Positions 10,035 through 19,477 of a stretch of DNA of 64,000 nucleotides are shown here, in pieces (positions within the stretch are counted from its first letter, which is position 1; each line of letters starts with the position of its first letter). Origin of the DNA: a bacterium (lineage in GTDB: Bacteria > Planctomycetota > Planctomycetia > Pirellulales > Pirellulaceae); NCBI GenBank assembly GCA_030430075.1, contig JAUIGN010000005.1:186001-250000 (forward strand). Direction: 5' to 3'. A model generated the notes under the pieces. It searched no databases, had not been told where the DNA came from, and saw only the letters and a program-made list of their open reading frames with translations. The position numbers and the translations under genes were made by a program.

Positions 10035-10468
10035 ACCATTCTCAAAATCCTCGTGATTTCTTCGCCGATTGCGCTAAATCCTGGTGCAAAATTTCGCTCG
10101 GACTTAAAATACCGATCAAGTCGCGTTTGGTGTTCGCCAATTGTTCAACGAGCCGTTTCCGGCCTGCTGTGAAATGGCGGCTGGCGGCCGTTTCGTGTGC
10201 ACGGATGGCGGTTGGGGCCCAGGGAAACGGGGCCCGATTCGAGCATTCGGCGGGCCGATGCGGATTGCGTTGGACGTGTTCCCGTTTCGGGTGCATGGCG
10301 AGTCTTCGTGCTGGTTGTCCGTCGCCTCCAATTCCTGACGGTCGCGGAAGGTGCGACGGCAACAAACCGAACCACATTTCGAGGCTGCTCTTTCTTTGAG
10401 CGCGAATCAACGGCGCGACGGATTCGATCGAGGGGCACATGGTAGTGAGCAACGGGAGGTACCCCACC

Positions 10469-13400
10469 GTGAAGAACCGGAAGTTCTCAAACGTGAGTCG
10501 TCGACGTGATGCTCGACGATCGAGGCGACGCGGGTGGCGAAGTTGTCAATTCGAACCGTTGGAAGATCGCCTGCCGCTGGCAACTGACGTGTTGGTGGCG
10601 GGTTCACTCGAGTTGGGGGAAGGCGAAGGGGAACTCGACGATCTGGTCGCCGTGCATCTCTCGACGACGGACTTGTCGGGAAATCCGATTTCGTCGGTGG
10701 CTGCCGGTCAGCGATTTCTGTTGCAAGGCCATGTCGAGGACTTGCGGTTGGATGCCGCAGGCGTGTTTGCCGCTTATCTTGACATCGAGTTTGACTCGAC
10801 CCACGCGGAGGTCCTGGGGCCGCTCGTTCACGGAGCCGACTTTCAGAACGGTGCGTCCGGCGAATTCGGCTTGGGAGGCCTGATCGATGAAGTTGGCGGG
10901 TTTCAATCGCGCCTCGCTCCACCCGGCGTGGCGAACCATGACCTGTTTTCCGTCACGGTGATGGCGGGTGGCGTGGGGACGCTGGTCTTCGAATCGAGCC
11001 CGGCGGATGTGTTGCCGGACCACTCCGTGCTGTTGTACGGGATCAACCACGAAATTGTCGACAGCCAGATCGCCTTCGGCCGCGTTGCGATCGAAGTGAC
11101 TCCCGGTGATGGAACGGTGGTGATGGACGCCGTCGACGACGCGTTCGACGTGGCGGCAAACGGTTCCGACGTTCGTTTGGATGTGCTGGCCAACGATTCC
11201 GGTGCGGGGCGGCTGGCGGTGGAGTCGATCACGGCAGGTGACTTGGTCGGGGACGTTTCGATTTCCACCGACGGTCTCGCGGTGCAGTATTCTCCCGGAC
11301 CAGGGTTTGTCGGGAGCGAGCAGTTTGAATACCTGGCCGTGGACGAAAACGGGGCCACGGATCGGGCGACGGTAACGGTTCAGGTCCGCGCTGCCGAACC
11401 ACAGGAGGATCTCGTCGCGATCCGTCTCGAAGCGACCGATCTTTTCGGCAATCCGATCACATCCGTCGCTGCCGCCGGTGACTTCCTGCTTCACGCTTAC
11501 GTCGAAGACACACGGGTTGATGCCGGCGGCGTCTTCGCCGCCTATCTGGACTTGCTCTACGATCCGGCCGCCGTTGAAGTGAGTGGGGGGATCGACTTCG
11601 GCGAAGGGTATGTAAACGCCACGTCGGGGAGCGTGGAGACCCCGGGGTTGATCGACGAAGTCGGCGCATTCCACGAAAGTCTGCGCCCCGTGGGCGGTGG
11701 TGAAGCCCGCTTGTTCACGGTCCGGTTTACCGCGACGGGCAACGGGCCGGTCGAGTTTCAGTCGGATCCCGCGGACCGGTTTCCGGACCATGTGCTGTTG
11801 TTGTACGGACTGAATGAGCCGGTGAGCATCGATCAATCCGTATTCGGCGGATTGAGGCTGGAGGTTGAGGCGGACGTCACGGCGGTGGATGATTCGTTTC
11901 ATATTCCTCATGCCGGTTCATCTTTCCTTGATGTGTTGAACAACGATCTGCAGCGGAGCACAGAGCCGTTGCGCATTCGGGAAGTGGACACCTCGGGGCT
12001 GCGCGGCACGGTGCAGCTTGCGGCCGACGGCCTGGCGCTGACCTACCACCCGCCAGACGCGTTCCAGGGCACCGAGCAGTTTTCCTATGCCGTGGCAGGC
12101 GAGCGGGGCGCGGACTGGGCACAGGTCACGGTCCACGCCACACCTGGGTCAGAGCAGGACGATGTGGTCGCGATCGATTTGGCCACCCTGGATTTACAGG
12201 GCAACCCCATTCAGACGATCGCTGCCGGCCAGGAGTTCTGGTTGACGGCCACGGTTGCGGACTTGCGCCAACCGGGCCTGTCGGATCCGCTGAGTGGCGA
12301 CGACCTGGGCGTCTTCGCCGCCTATTTCGATCTGCTGTATGACGCAGATCAGGTTTCCGTCGTGGCGACCGACGCCAATACGCTCGGCTTTGACACCGAG
12401 TTTGGCGAGGCATACTTGAATGGCCGGAACGGGGACGCGACGATTCCCGGCGTGATTGACGAAATCGGAGCGTTCCAATCCGATACGCAACCGCTGGGAT
12501 CCGAACCGCAGCGGTTGTTCGCCGTAAGGCTGCGGGCGGCCGGCGGCGTGAGCGGCGCGAGTTTCTTCGACGTCCGCGAAGACGCCCAGGGGGTCGCCTT
12601 GGATGTGTTGGCCGATTATCAGCCGAACTCAGGGCGAACCGACTTTCGCAGCGACCCTTCCGACCTGCGCCCCCTTTCCGACGTCCTGCTGTACGAGCCG
12701 CCCGAGGTGGTAGGCCCGGCCGGGATCGCCTTCGGTACGGCGGAGTTGCAGATCGTCGAGAATACGTTGCCGCTGATCACCTCGGTGAGTTCTCCCAGTG
12801 CTGGGGGTTCGGCGGTTGTCTCGTCAGACGGCCAACGGATCGAGTATACGCCGGCACCTGACTTCAACGGCCTGGAGACGTTTTCTTACTCGATTGATCA
12901 CGGGCCCCCGATTCCGGTGACCGTCACCGTGGACGCCGTACCGGACGCACCTCGGGCCACGGACGACCAGTACCACGTGCGGGCAAATCATCGCCTGTCG
13001 GTCGACGCCGCCTCCGGCCTGTTAGCCAATGATCAAGATGCCGACGGTGATGCCCTGCAGGTCGTCGCGGCCCAGGGCCCCAGTCACGGCTCCCTGGTGA
13101 CCGCCGAGGACGGGGCGTTTGTCTACGTGCCGCAGCCCGGCTACGTCGGCCCGGATCAGTTCACCTACCAGGCTTCCGACGGAGTATTGACTTCCTCCGT
13201 GGCGACCGTGTCGATTTTTGTCGAACCGCCACCGGTGCGGGTCCGGCTGGAGGCGCTAGGCGTGGACGGTCTACCTCGGATCCAATACCAGGCCGGAGAA
13301 TCGGTCTTCCTGCAAGCCCTGATCCAGGATCGCCGCGGCGATCCGTCGACGATTCACGGCGTGGGCGCGGCCTACCTGGACGTTGTGTTCGATGCCGAAC

Positions 13401-14593
13401 AGATCCGGCCGGCCCCCACACCGGAAGGCCCGTTTGATGTGGCAATCGAATTCGGCGAGCACTATCAGAATGGGACCAAGGTGGCGGTCGATGCGGACGG
13501 ATTGGACGAGGTCGGTGCGTTCCAAACCGACTTGACGCCCGTCGGGCCCGAGGAACTCGAGTTGTTTACCGTCGAACTGGAACTGGACGGCTTGGAACTC
13601 GTACCGGATGAGTTTGCCGTAAGCGGCAATAGCCGCGTCAACCGCCTGGACGTCCTGGCCAACGAAGTCGGGCTCACCTGGGAAGTGCCCCTGGGGGCGA
13701 ACGGGTCGGACGAGCACCCGCTGAACGATGTGGTCCTTTTTGATCCGCCCGTCGCGCTGGCGGAAGAGGACATCGCTTTCCTGGGTACCGTGCTGACCGT
13801 GAGCAATGGTTCCCATCTGACCATTACCCAGGCCGGGCACTCGACCGACGGACGAACGCGACAGGGTGGGACCGTTGCGGTCAACGCCGGCGGCACGGGG
13901 ATCGACTACGCACCGCCGCTCGGTTTCTCCGGGCTCGATACGTTCGAATACACGGTGGTCGCCGAGAACGGCGCGGTTGGCACCGCGTCCGTCGCCGTGA
14001 CGGTCGTTTCCAGCTGGCAGAACCGGTTTCATCGATACGATGTGAACAGCGACGGATTGGTTTCTTCAACCGATGTGCGGCTGTTGGTCAATGACTTGAA
14101 CCGCAGTCGCGCGCGGCTGCTGCCGACCCCGTTCGCCGGACCCCACTTCTTCGATGTGAATGACGATGGGTTCGCCTCGCCGCAGGACGTACTGAGCGTG
14201 CTGAACTACATCAACCGGCAGACAATCGTCTCGCCGGCCGAAGGTGAAGCTCCCTTGCGCGTCGAGGAAGATCAGGTTCTTGCGCGTGACGCCGGCAGCC
14301 TGCTGGCGACGGCGAGTAACTCGGCAGGGACGCTCCTCAGTCTCCCGGAGGCCCACGTTCTGATCAGCCGCTTGCCGGACGTGGTGTCGGACGTGGCGTC
14401 CGCATTCGACCAGGAAGCCTGGGGCTCCGCCCTCCAGGCGACCGCCGAGGAGGTCGCCAGCCTCCACGACCGGCTCCGCTCGGCTGCCGACCGGCTGCAG
14501 CCTGGCGAGGTGGATCAGATCGTGGATGAGCTGGTCGCGGACTGGGAGGACTTCGTCGACGAGCTGGCTCTGGCTTGGGGCTCAGCGAACTAA
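10469..14593 (+). CDS. Dockerin protein with four cohesin-like modules alternating with Ig-like domains
   Basis: GTG 10469 is preferred over ATG 10439 because GGGAGG sits nine to ten bases upstream; product 1374 residues. The leader has three Arg clusters and FEPLEDRLPLA at 28-38. Four related modules follow at about 50-211, 314-469, 563-767 and 922-1110, each with VFAAYLD or VGAAYLD, then a YD/FD step, GLIDEVGAF and a LFTV or LFAV strand. This pattern resembles cohesin-type beta-sandwiches (inference, not a confirmed family). Between them lie cadherin/VCBS-like domains with the DVLANDxxxG and FxGxExFxY signatures. A type I dockerin at about 1180-1251 is introduced by SSWQN, followed by EGE and a helical acidic tail rich in VDELV and DEL. 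One polypeptide thus carries both cohesin-like and dockerin parts, which would allow surface cross-linking. No enzyme domain is seen. Confidence 0.9.
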   Translation: MKNRKFSNVSRRRDARRSRRRGWRSCQFEPLEDRLPLATDVLVAGSLELGEGEGELDDLVAVHLSTTDLSGNPISSVAAGQRFLLQGHVEDLRLDAAGVFAAYLDIEFDSTHAEVLGPLVHGADFQNGASGEFGLGGLIDEVGGFQSRLAPPGVANHDLFSVTVMAGGVGTLVFESSPADVLPDHSVLLYGINHEIVDSQIAFGRVAIEVTPGDGTVVMDAVDDAFDVAANGSDVRLDVLANDSGAGRLAVESITAGDLVGDVSISTDGLAVQYSPGPGFVGSEQFEYLAVDENGATDRATVTVQVRAAEPQEDLVAIRLEATDLFGNPITSVAAAGDFLLHAYVEDTRVDAGGVFAAYLDLLYDPAAVEVSGGIDFGEGYVNATSGSVETPGLIDEVGAFHESLRPVGGGEARLFTVRFTATGNGPVEFQSDPADRFPDHVLLLYGLNEPVSIDQSVFGGLRLEVEADVTAVDDSFHIPHAGSSFLDVLNNDLQRSTEPLRIREVDTSGLRGTVQLAADGLALTYHPPDAFQGTEQFSYAVAGERGADWAQVTVHATPGSEQDDVVAIDLATLDLQGNPIQTIAAGQEFWLTATVADLRQPGLSDPLSGDDLGVFAAYFDLLYDADQVSVVATDANTLGFDTEFGEAYLNGRNGDATIPGVIDEIGAFQSDTQPLGSEPQRLFAVRLRAAGGVSGASFFDVREDAQGVALDVLADYQPNSGRTDFRSDPSDLRPLSDVLLYEPPEVVGPAGIAFGTAELQIVENTLPLITSVSSPSAGGSAVVSSDGQRIEYTPAPDFNGLETFSYSIDHGPPIPVTVTVDAVPDAPRATDDQYHVRANHRLSVDAASGLLANDQDADGDALQVVAAQGPSHGSLVTAEDGAFVYVPQPGYVGPDQFTYQASDGVLTSSVATVSIFVEPPPVRVRLEALGVDGLPRIQYQAGESVFLQALIQDRRGDPSTIHGVGAAYLDVVFDAEQIRPAPTPEGPFDVAIEFGEHYQNGTKVAVDADGLDEVGAFQTDLTPVGPEELELFTVELELDGLELVPDEFAVSGNSRVNRLDVLANEVGLTWEVPLGANGSDEHPLNDVVLFDPPVALAEEDIAFLGTVLTVSNGSHLTITQAGHSTDGRTRQGGTVAVNAGGTGIDYAPPLGFSGLDTFEYTVVAENGAVGTASVAVTVVSSWQNRFHRYDVNSDGLVSSTDVRLLVNDLNRSRARLLPTPFAGPHFFDVNDDGFASPQDVLSVLNYINRQTIVSPAEGEAPLRVEEDQVLARDAGSLLATASNSAGTLLSLPEAHVLISRLPDVVSDVASAFDQEAWGSALQATAEEVASLHDRLRSAADRLQPGEVDQIVDELVADWEDFVDELALAWGSAN

Positions 14594-14943
14594 CCCGGAT
14601 CGCTCCGCATTGCACTGCCGGGCAGGCAGAGACAACGCGGCCGGTACACGTTGACCGGTTCGCGGTGCTTTCGATGGTGCTCGTTAATCGGGTTCATTCC
14701 CGTTGGCCGCTTCCGCACCTTGGGCCGTCGGTGCATGCCTGTGCCGACGGACAACGCTCACGCCGGGACGGTTCCATTGGATTTCGTAAGTGGTTGTTTT
14801 CCAATGATGCTCGGGAGCAAACCGCGGATGCCTGGTGGGATCGTTGGCGCTTTGTCAGTCAACACGTCGAGGGGCCGGTCACTGGCTTCCTATTCAACGG
14901 CCTTGGGACCAGGTGATCATCAGCATGACGCAAATCCAAACAT

Positions 14944-14987
14944 CCAGATTCCGCACTTCCGTAGGTCATGCTTCGCATGACGTTTCC
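14944..14987 (+). repeat. REP-like intergenic palindrome, family 1, copy 2 (long form)
   Basis: Shares CCAGATTCCGCACTTCC plus the GTAGGTCATGC core with the inverse of 25543-25586. Over 44 positions the two differ at only four bases by eye, mainly in the loop, so the repeat unit is longer than the palindrome itself. Confidence 0.8.
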
Positions 14988-15026
14988 TCGCCCTCCTTCG
15001 CCCTCCTTCGCCCTCCTTCGCCCTCC
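14986..15026 (+). repeat. 10-base tandem repeat TTCGCCCTCC
   Basis: About four copies of TTCGCCCTCC in tandem (the first starts CCTCG), sandwiched between two family 1 palindromes. Confidence 0.85.
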
Positions 15027-15045
15027 ATCTCAGCACGGCCGGCGC

Positions 15046-15076
15046 GATTCCGGCATGCACAGCATGCCCTACGGAT
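15046..15076 (-). repeat. REP-like intergenic palindrome, family 1, variant copy
   Basis: Read on the minus strand it has CCGTAGGGCATGC, three bases, GCATGCCGG: the same layout as family 1 but with GGCATGC arms, suggesting compensated changes in both arms of the stem. Confidence 0.65.
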
Positions 15077-15246
15077 CCCCGCGCCGGTCTAATTCGGACA
15101 GTTGCGCCAACCACTCCAGAGGCTGGGAAATTGCCTCAAAATCGGACAGTTGTAAGCCTAGGGTGTTCCGGTAGGCTAGACTGTATGAGTAGAATCTGCC
15201 GGGAAGTCTAGGGTCCTTAAGGTGTCTGGGCGGAGTGACTTGAGCG

Positions 15247-15287
15247 AAATTCGGAAAAATTGGCCGAATTTGCAAATTGTTTGCAAT
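15247..15287. promoter_or_regulatory. AT-rich inverted repeats upstream of the SdrD_B repeat gene
   Basis: AAATTCGG (15247-15254) pairs with CCGAATTT (15264-15271). It overlaps the perfect palindrome ATTTGCAAAT (15268-15277), and a second TTTGCAAT follows at 15280-15287. An AT-rich island of this kind in GC-rich DNA suggests a protein-binding or leader site; regulator unknown. Confidence 0.35.
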
Positions 15288-15472
15288 GAATTCTGTTGGT
15301 GACTAGTCTGAAACAGTGAACTCTAACGCGGCTCAGCCGCTTCCTGATTTGGGGGGGGTGAGTCGATCTTATCGACCGGAACACCGGCTGTTCGGGGGGA
15401 TGCCTGGCAGCTTTCAAGGTGGACTCCTCGACCGTAGTTGCGTCAAACGTCTCCGGAGTGCAAGAGAAGGAC

Positions 15473-18400
15473 ATGAGCAAGAAACCACGCCCCTCGCAAC
15501 GCGAACGAAACTCCCGCTATCTGAAGCAGCGATCGCGTCGTGCTTTGCAAGCGGAACGCCTGGAACATCGGACGCTGCTGGCTGCGGACTTGGCGTTCCA
15601 CAACGAGTACTTTCCGGTTGACACGAACAACGACGGCATTGCCGGTCCGATGGATGCGTTGGCGGTGATCAACGACTTGAATCGCAACGGCATTCGTCGG
15701 TTGGACGCTCCCGCCGGGGATCAGGGCGCCGAGGGCGAGGGTGGCCAACTGCGGCTGGTCGACGTGGACGGCGACAATTACGCGACCCCGTCGGACGTGC
15801 GGCGGGTGGTCAATGCGTTGAATGCAGAGGGTGAGACGGGCCCGGTCATGCGGGTGATTACTCGCCTGTTCGAGCGTCCGGCCGACTATCCCAACACGCC
15901 GGCCACGACCGAACTGAGCGGGCCGCTGGGTGTGGGGCAGGACTTTGTCGTCAAGCTGTTGGTTGAAGACATTCGCACGATGGGGACGCGGGAAGGCGTC
16001 TTCTCTGCCTACGTGGACGTCAACTTTGATAATCCCGAAGTCGCTTCCATTGTTTCCTCGCTACCGGGGGTAACCCACCCGCAAACTGGCAGCGCAACGC
16101 CGTTCCTGCATAACACCAGCGGCGGCTATGGCGAACGGGCCGAACCGGCCAGCGGGACCGGTCTGATCGATACGGACAACAACGGCTCGCTTGACCAACT
16201 TGACTTCATCGGTTCCTTCGCCGGCACACTGAGGGGCCCGGGGCCGGGCGAATTCGTCTTGGTTGAATGGGCGATGACCGCCGAGACGGCAGGTAGCCTG
16301 ACGATCAGTGCCGAACCGACGACGGAAGATCCGCTTGTCGACCCGAATGACCAGGGTGAGAGCCCCCTCTTCGATCCGGGCATTTTCGGGCAGGACGCAC
16401 CGGTCTGCCCGAGCCAGGCGACGGTCGATCCCTGCATGGGCGAGATGGAGTTTGTTGCCGATACGGTGACGGTGGTTGACCGCATCTCGGCCGTCGACGA
16501 TACGTTCAACCTTACCGAAGGCGACGGCGCCCAGACGTTTGACTTGCTGTTCAACGACATCAACAACACCGCGGGAACGCTGACGATTACCGGCACGACG
16601 CAAGGCACGCTGGGGTCGGTGCTCAATAACGGCAGCAACGTGCTCTACACGCCCCAAGCGAATGCCAGCGGCACGGATACCTTCACGTACACGATCTCCA
16701 ACGGCTTGGGCGATACGAGCACAGCCGATGTGACGGTGAACATTGCCCCGGTCAACGATCCACCCATCAACACGGTTCCCGGCCCGCAAACGACCAACGA
16801 GGACACGACCCTGCCGATCTCCGGGATCTCGGTCGCCGACGGTGACGGGAACGTGGACATGACGGTCACGCTGACCGGCGTCTTGGGGACGATCAGCGTT
16901 CCGGTCACCGGCGGCGTGACGATTACCAACCCGGATTCCAGCGCGGTCATGTTGGAAGGGTTGCTGAACGACGTCAACACGGCCCTTGGTTCCGTCAGCT
17001 ACGTGCCCAACTTGAACGCCAACGGGGCGGGCAGTCTGACGGTATCCAGCAACGACGGGACGATCACGGACTCCGATACGATCAGCATCACGATCAACCC
17101 GATCAACGATGCGCCCATCAACGCCGTTCCCGGACCGCAAACGGTGTTCAACACGGAAACGTTGTCCTTTGCAGGGAACGTCCTGCAGGTCAGTGATGTG
17201 GATGCGGCGACCCTGGAAGTCAACCTGACCGTCAGCGAAGGTATCCTCAGCCTCTCGAACACGGCCGGCCTGACGGTGCAGGGTAACGATTCGATGTCTC
17301 TGACGGCCACTGGGGCGATCGGCAGCCTGAACAGCGCGCTGAACAGTCTCGTCTACGATCCGACCGATAATTACATCGGTGGCGATGTGTTGACGGTCAC
17401 GACCAGCGACTTGGGGGCGACCGGAGCCGGCGGGACGCTTACCGACACGGACACGGTCAGCCTGAACGTTGCTCCCCCCGAAGTTCCCTTTGCAGCGAGC
17501 GACCTGTTTGCGGTGGAAGAGGACAGCAGCCTGACCAACCTCGACGTGTTAGCCAACGATCTCCGTCCGGATCCACAGGGAACCAATTCGCTGACGATCA
17601 CCCAACTGAACGGCCAGGCGGTCACCAGCGGCGACCAGATCACCACCGCCAACGGCGGTACGCTGATGTTCAATGGCACGGACTTCTCCTACCAGCCGGC
17701 CAGCGATTTCTTCGGGACGGAGACCTTTACCTACACCATTGAATCCACGCCCGATGCGGGCGACGGTCCGAGTACCGGGACGGTCAACATTGACGTCCAA
17801 CCGATCAACGACGGGCCTGTGAATTCCGTGCCCGGTGCCCAGTCGCTGGACGAAGACGGTACGCTCGCCTTTACCGGCGGGAGCCTCATCTCGATTGAGG
17901 ATATTGACGCCGGCGCCAATCCGGTGACGGTGACCCTGACGGTCGGCAGCGGTTCGTTGAACGTGACCGGCGGCGGCGCGGTCAGCAACAACGGCACGGC
18001 GAGCGTCACGCTGGACGGCACGGTTGTCGAGGTGAACAACCTGCTGGGCAGCTTGACCTATACTCCTGCTGCGAACTTCTTCGGCGGGGACACGCTGACC
18101 GTCAACACCAGCGATAACGGCAATGTCGGGGGTGCGACCGGCAACCCGACGGCGGACAACCCGTTGTCCGACCTGGACACCGTGAACATTACGGTGGCGC
18201 CGATCAACGATGGGCCCACCCTGGTCGTGCCCGGCGACCAGAGCTTCATCACCGACTTCGACAACGTCCTTGACCTGGACCCGTCGTTCGCTATCGACGA
18301 CGTCGACGCGGGTGCCGATCCGATCCAGGTCACCTTGACGATCGGCGATGGCGAACTGACCATTTCCGACACGTCCAACCTGACATCGGTGTCTGGTAAC

Positions 18401-19393
18401 GGGACCAACTCGGTCATGGTCGAAGGAACGGTAGCGAACCTGAACGCGGCACTCAACGGCGGCATCAACTATCGAACGACGACGGCCGGCGACAAGACGC
18501 TCAGCGTTACGGTGAACGACCTGGGCAACAACGGCGGCGTGCCGGGTGACCCGACGGCGATCAATCCGCTCTCCGTGTCCGAGGACATCAATGTCGAGGT
18601 GCTCGACTTCGTCCCCAGTAACATCGGCGGATTCGTGTTTGTCGACGTCAACAATGACGGCAATAAGGGGACCGAAGACGCCGGACTCGAAAAGGTCCGG
18701 ATCACGTTGATCGGAACCACGTTCCGCAACACGCCGGTCTCTCTGGAGACCTGGACGGACGCCAGCGGTGCCTACCTGTTCAGTAACCTGGAGCCCGGCA
18801 ACTATGCATTGGCCCAGGATCAGCCGGCCAACCTGAATGACGGCCAGGAGCGCTTCCCGTCGTCGGTTGTAACGGCCAACGGGAACGACAGAGCCAGCAT
18901 TGCGATTCCGATTTCCGGGAATATCGACAGCCGCGACAATAACTTTGGCGAGCGGGGGCTGACGTCTCCCTTCATCAGCATGTACGACTTGCTCGATTCG
19001 CAGTTCCGCCGCAGCGGCACGTTGCTGAGCACCAACGGTTCGTCGGATTGGACGGCCTTCCTGGGTGCAGGCTGGGATGGATACTCGAATCCCCGAGTCG
19101 ATTTGATGGCCTTGACCTTCACCGTCGAAGACAGTGGCGGCATGGATCACGTGGTGAATCTGCGGGATGCCGACCCGGCTCGGGCCGGACGGACGCACAT
19201 GGATCGAATCATGGTGCGGAGCAATGCCGGCAATCAGGTCATTCGAATTTCCGGATCGGCTGCCGACTTCGGCCTGCCCACGGATAATGGGGGGGGTGAA
19301 GGCGAAGGAGAAGGCGATCTGGCGGTCGCCGAAGGGACCACGGCAGAAATGTACGCCCACGCGGTGGATCAGGTCTTTGGCGAAATGGCCTGA
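15473..19393 (+). CDS. Exported Ig-repeat protein with N-terminal dockerin and SdrD_B domain
   Basis: ATG 15473 is preferred over an in-frame GTG at 15419 because AGAAGG immediately precedes it and MSKK opens the usual basic leader; 1306 residues. The leader ends ERLEHRTLLAADL. Unlike its neighbours, the dockerin is N-terminal, at about residues 45-120 (loops DTNNDG and DVDGDN). One cohesin-like module of the kind in the preceding gene follows at about 145-335 (VFSAYVDVNFD). Six cadherin/VCBS-like repeats with VNDPP or INDGP linkers and PGPQ starts run to about 1040. An SdrD_B domain spans 1046-1160 (GGFVFVDVNNDGNKG), then a unique region of about 110 residues, a GEGEGEGD linker and a tail ending VDQVFGEMA. 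Probably a surface adhesin or scaffold, inferred from domain types; no enzyme motif. It ends at a bidirectional terminator. Confidence 0.92.
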   Translation: MSKKPRPSQRERNSRYLKQRSRRALQAERLEHRTLLAADLAFHNEYFPVDTNNDGIAGPMDALAVINDLNRNGIRRLDAPAGDQGAEGEGGQLRLVDVDGDNYATPSDVRRVVNALNAEGETGPVMRVITRLFERPADYPNTPATTELSGPLGVGQDFVVKLLVEDIRTMGTREGVFSAYVDVNFDNPEVASIVSSLPGVTHPQTGSATPFLHNTSGGYGERAEPASGTGLIDTDNNGSLDQLDFIGSFAGTLRGPGPGEFVLVEWAMTAETAGSLTISAEPTTEDPLVDPNDQGESPLFDPGIFGQDAPVCPSQATVDPCMGEMEFVADTVTVVDRISAVDDTFNLTEGDGAQTFDLLFNDINNTAGTLTITGTTQGTLGSVLNNGSNVLYTPQANASGTDTFTYTISNGLGDTSTADVTVNIAPVNDPPINTVPGPQTTNEDTTLPISGISVADGDGNVDMTVTLTGVLGTISVPVTGGVTITNPDSSAVMLEGLLNDVNTALGSVSYVPNLNANGAGSLTVSSNDGTITDSDTISITINPINDAPINAVPGPQTVFNTETLSFAGNVLQVSDVDAATLEVNLTVSEGILSLSNTAGLTVQGNDSMSLTATGAIGSLNSALNSLVYDPTDNYIGGDVLTVTTSDLGATGAGGTLTDTDTVSLNVAPPEVPFAASDLFAVEEDSSLTNLDVLANDLRPDPQGTNSLTITQLNGQAVTSGDQITTANGGTLMFNGTDFSYQPASDFFGTETFTYTIESTPDAGDGPSTGTVNIDVQPINDGPVNSVPGAQSLDEDGTLAFTGGSLISIEDIDAGANPVTVTLTVGSGSLNVTGGGAVSNNGTASVTLDGTVVEVNNLLGSLTYTPAANFFGGDTLTVNTSDNGNVGGATGNPTADNPLSDLDTVNITVAPINDGPTLVVPGDQSFITDFDNVLDLDPSFAIDDVDAGADPIQVTLTIGDGELTISDTSNLTSVSGNGTNSVMVEGTVANLNAALNGGINYRTTTAGDKTLSVTVNDLGNNGGVPGDPTAINPLSVSEDINVEVLDFVPSNIGGFVFVDVNNDGNKGTEDAGLEKVRITLIGTTFRNTPVSLETWTDASGAYLFSNLEPGNYALAQDQPANLNDGQERFPSSVVTANGNDRASIAIPISGNIDSRDNNFGERGLTSPFISMYDLLDSQFRRSGTLLSTNGSSDWTAFLGAGWDGYSNPRVDLMALTFTVEDSGGMDHVVNLRDADPARAGRTHMDRIMVRSNAGNQVIRISGSAADFGLPTDNGGGEGEGEGDLAVAEGTTAEMYAHAVDQVFGEMA

Positions 19394-19417
19394 TTGGCGT
19401 CCCCGTCTCTCATGATG

Positions 19418-19452
19418 CAAAAAAAAAGCCCGGCAACTTGCCGGGCTTTTTT
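19418..19452. terminator. Bidirectional intrinsic terminator
   Basis: An A9 tract, stem GCCCGGC/GCCGGGC around a short AACTT loop (19428-19446), then T6. It works in both orientations, between the converging genes ending at 19393 (+) and 19478 (-). Confidence 0.92.
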
Positions 19453-19477
19453 CATCGCGTGCCACGATCTGCGGGTT

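Larger units (their letters stand above)
9635..10468. other. Intergenic region with one REP-like palindrome and one nested hairpin
   Basis: No convincing gene in 834 bases. It holds a copy of repeat family 1 (9665-9694), a nested inverted repeat (9989-10034) and a strong Shine-Dalgarno (GGGAGG, 10454-10459) for the next gene. No clear promoter or T-tract terminator was found. Confidence 0.6.
14594..15472. other. Repeat-rich intergenic region
   Basis: No supported gene in about 880 bases. It contains two family 1 palindromes flanking a short tandem repeat, a direct repeat of TCGGACAGTTG (15094-15104 and 15142-15152) and AT-rich inverted repeats at 15247-15287 upstream of the next gene. Confidence 0.6.

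Noticed and set aside
9700..10440. Several 60-140 codon frames on both strands before the cohesin-like gene
   Set aside because: Overlapping frames in GC-rich DNA with no start signals or recognisable products.
14986..15026. Possible CRISPR-like array
   Set aside because: Units are 10 bases with no spacers and no cas genes in the window.
19418..19452. Poly-A run as a phase-variable tract of the upstream gene
   Set aside because: It lies after the stop codon and is the symmetric arm of the bidirectional terminator.
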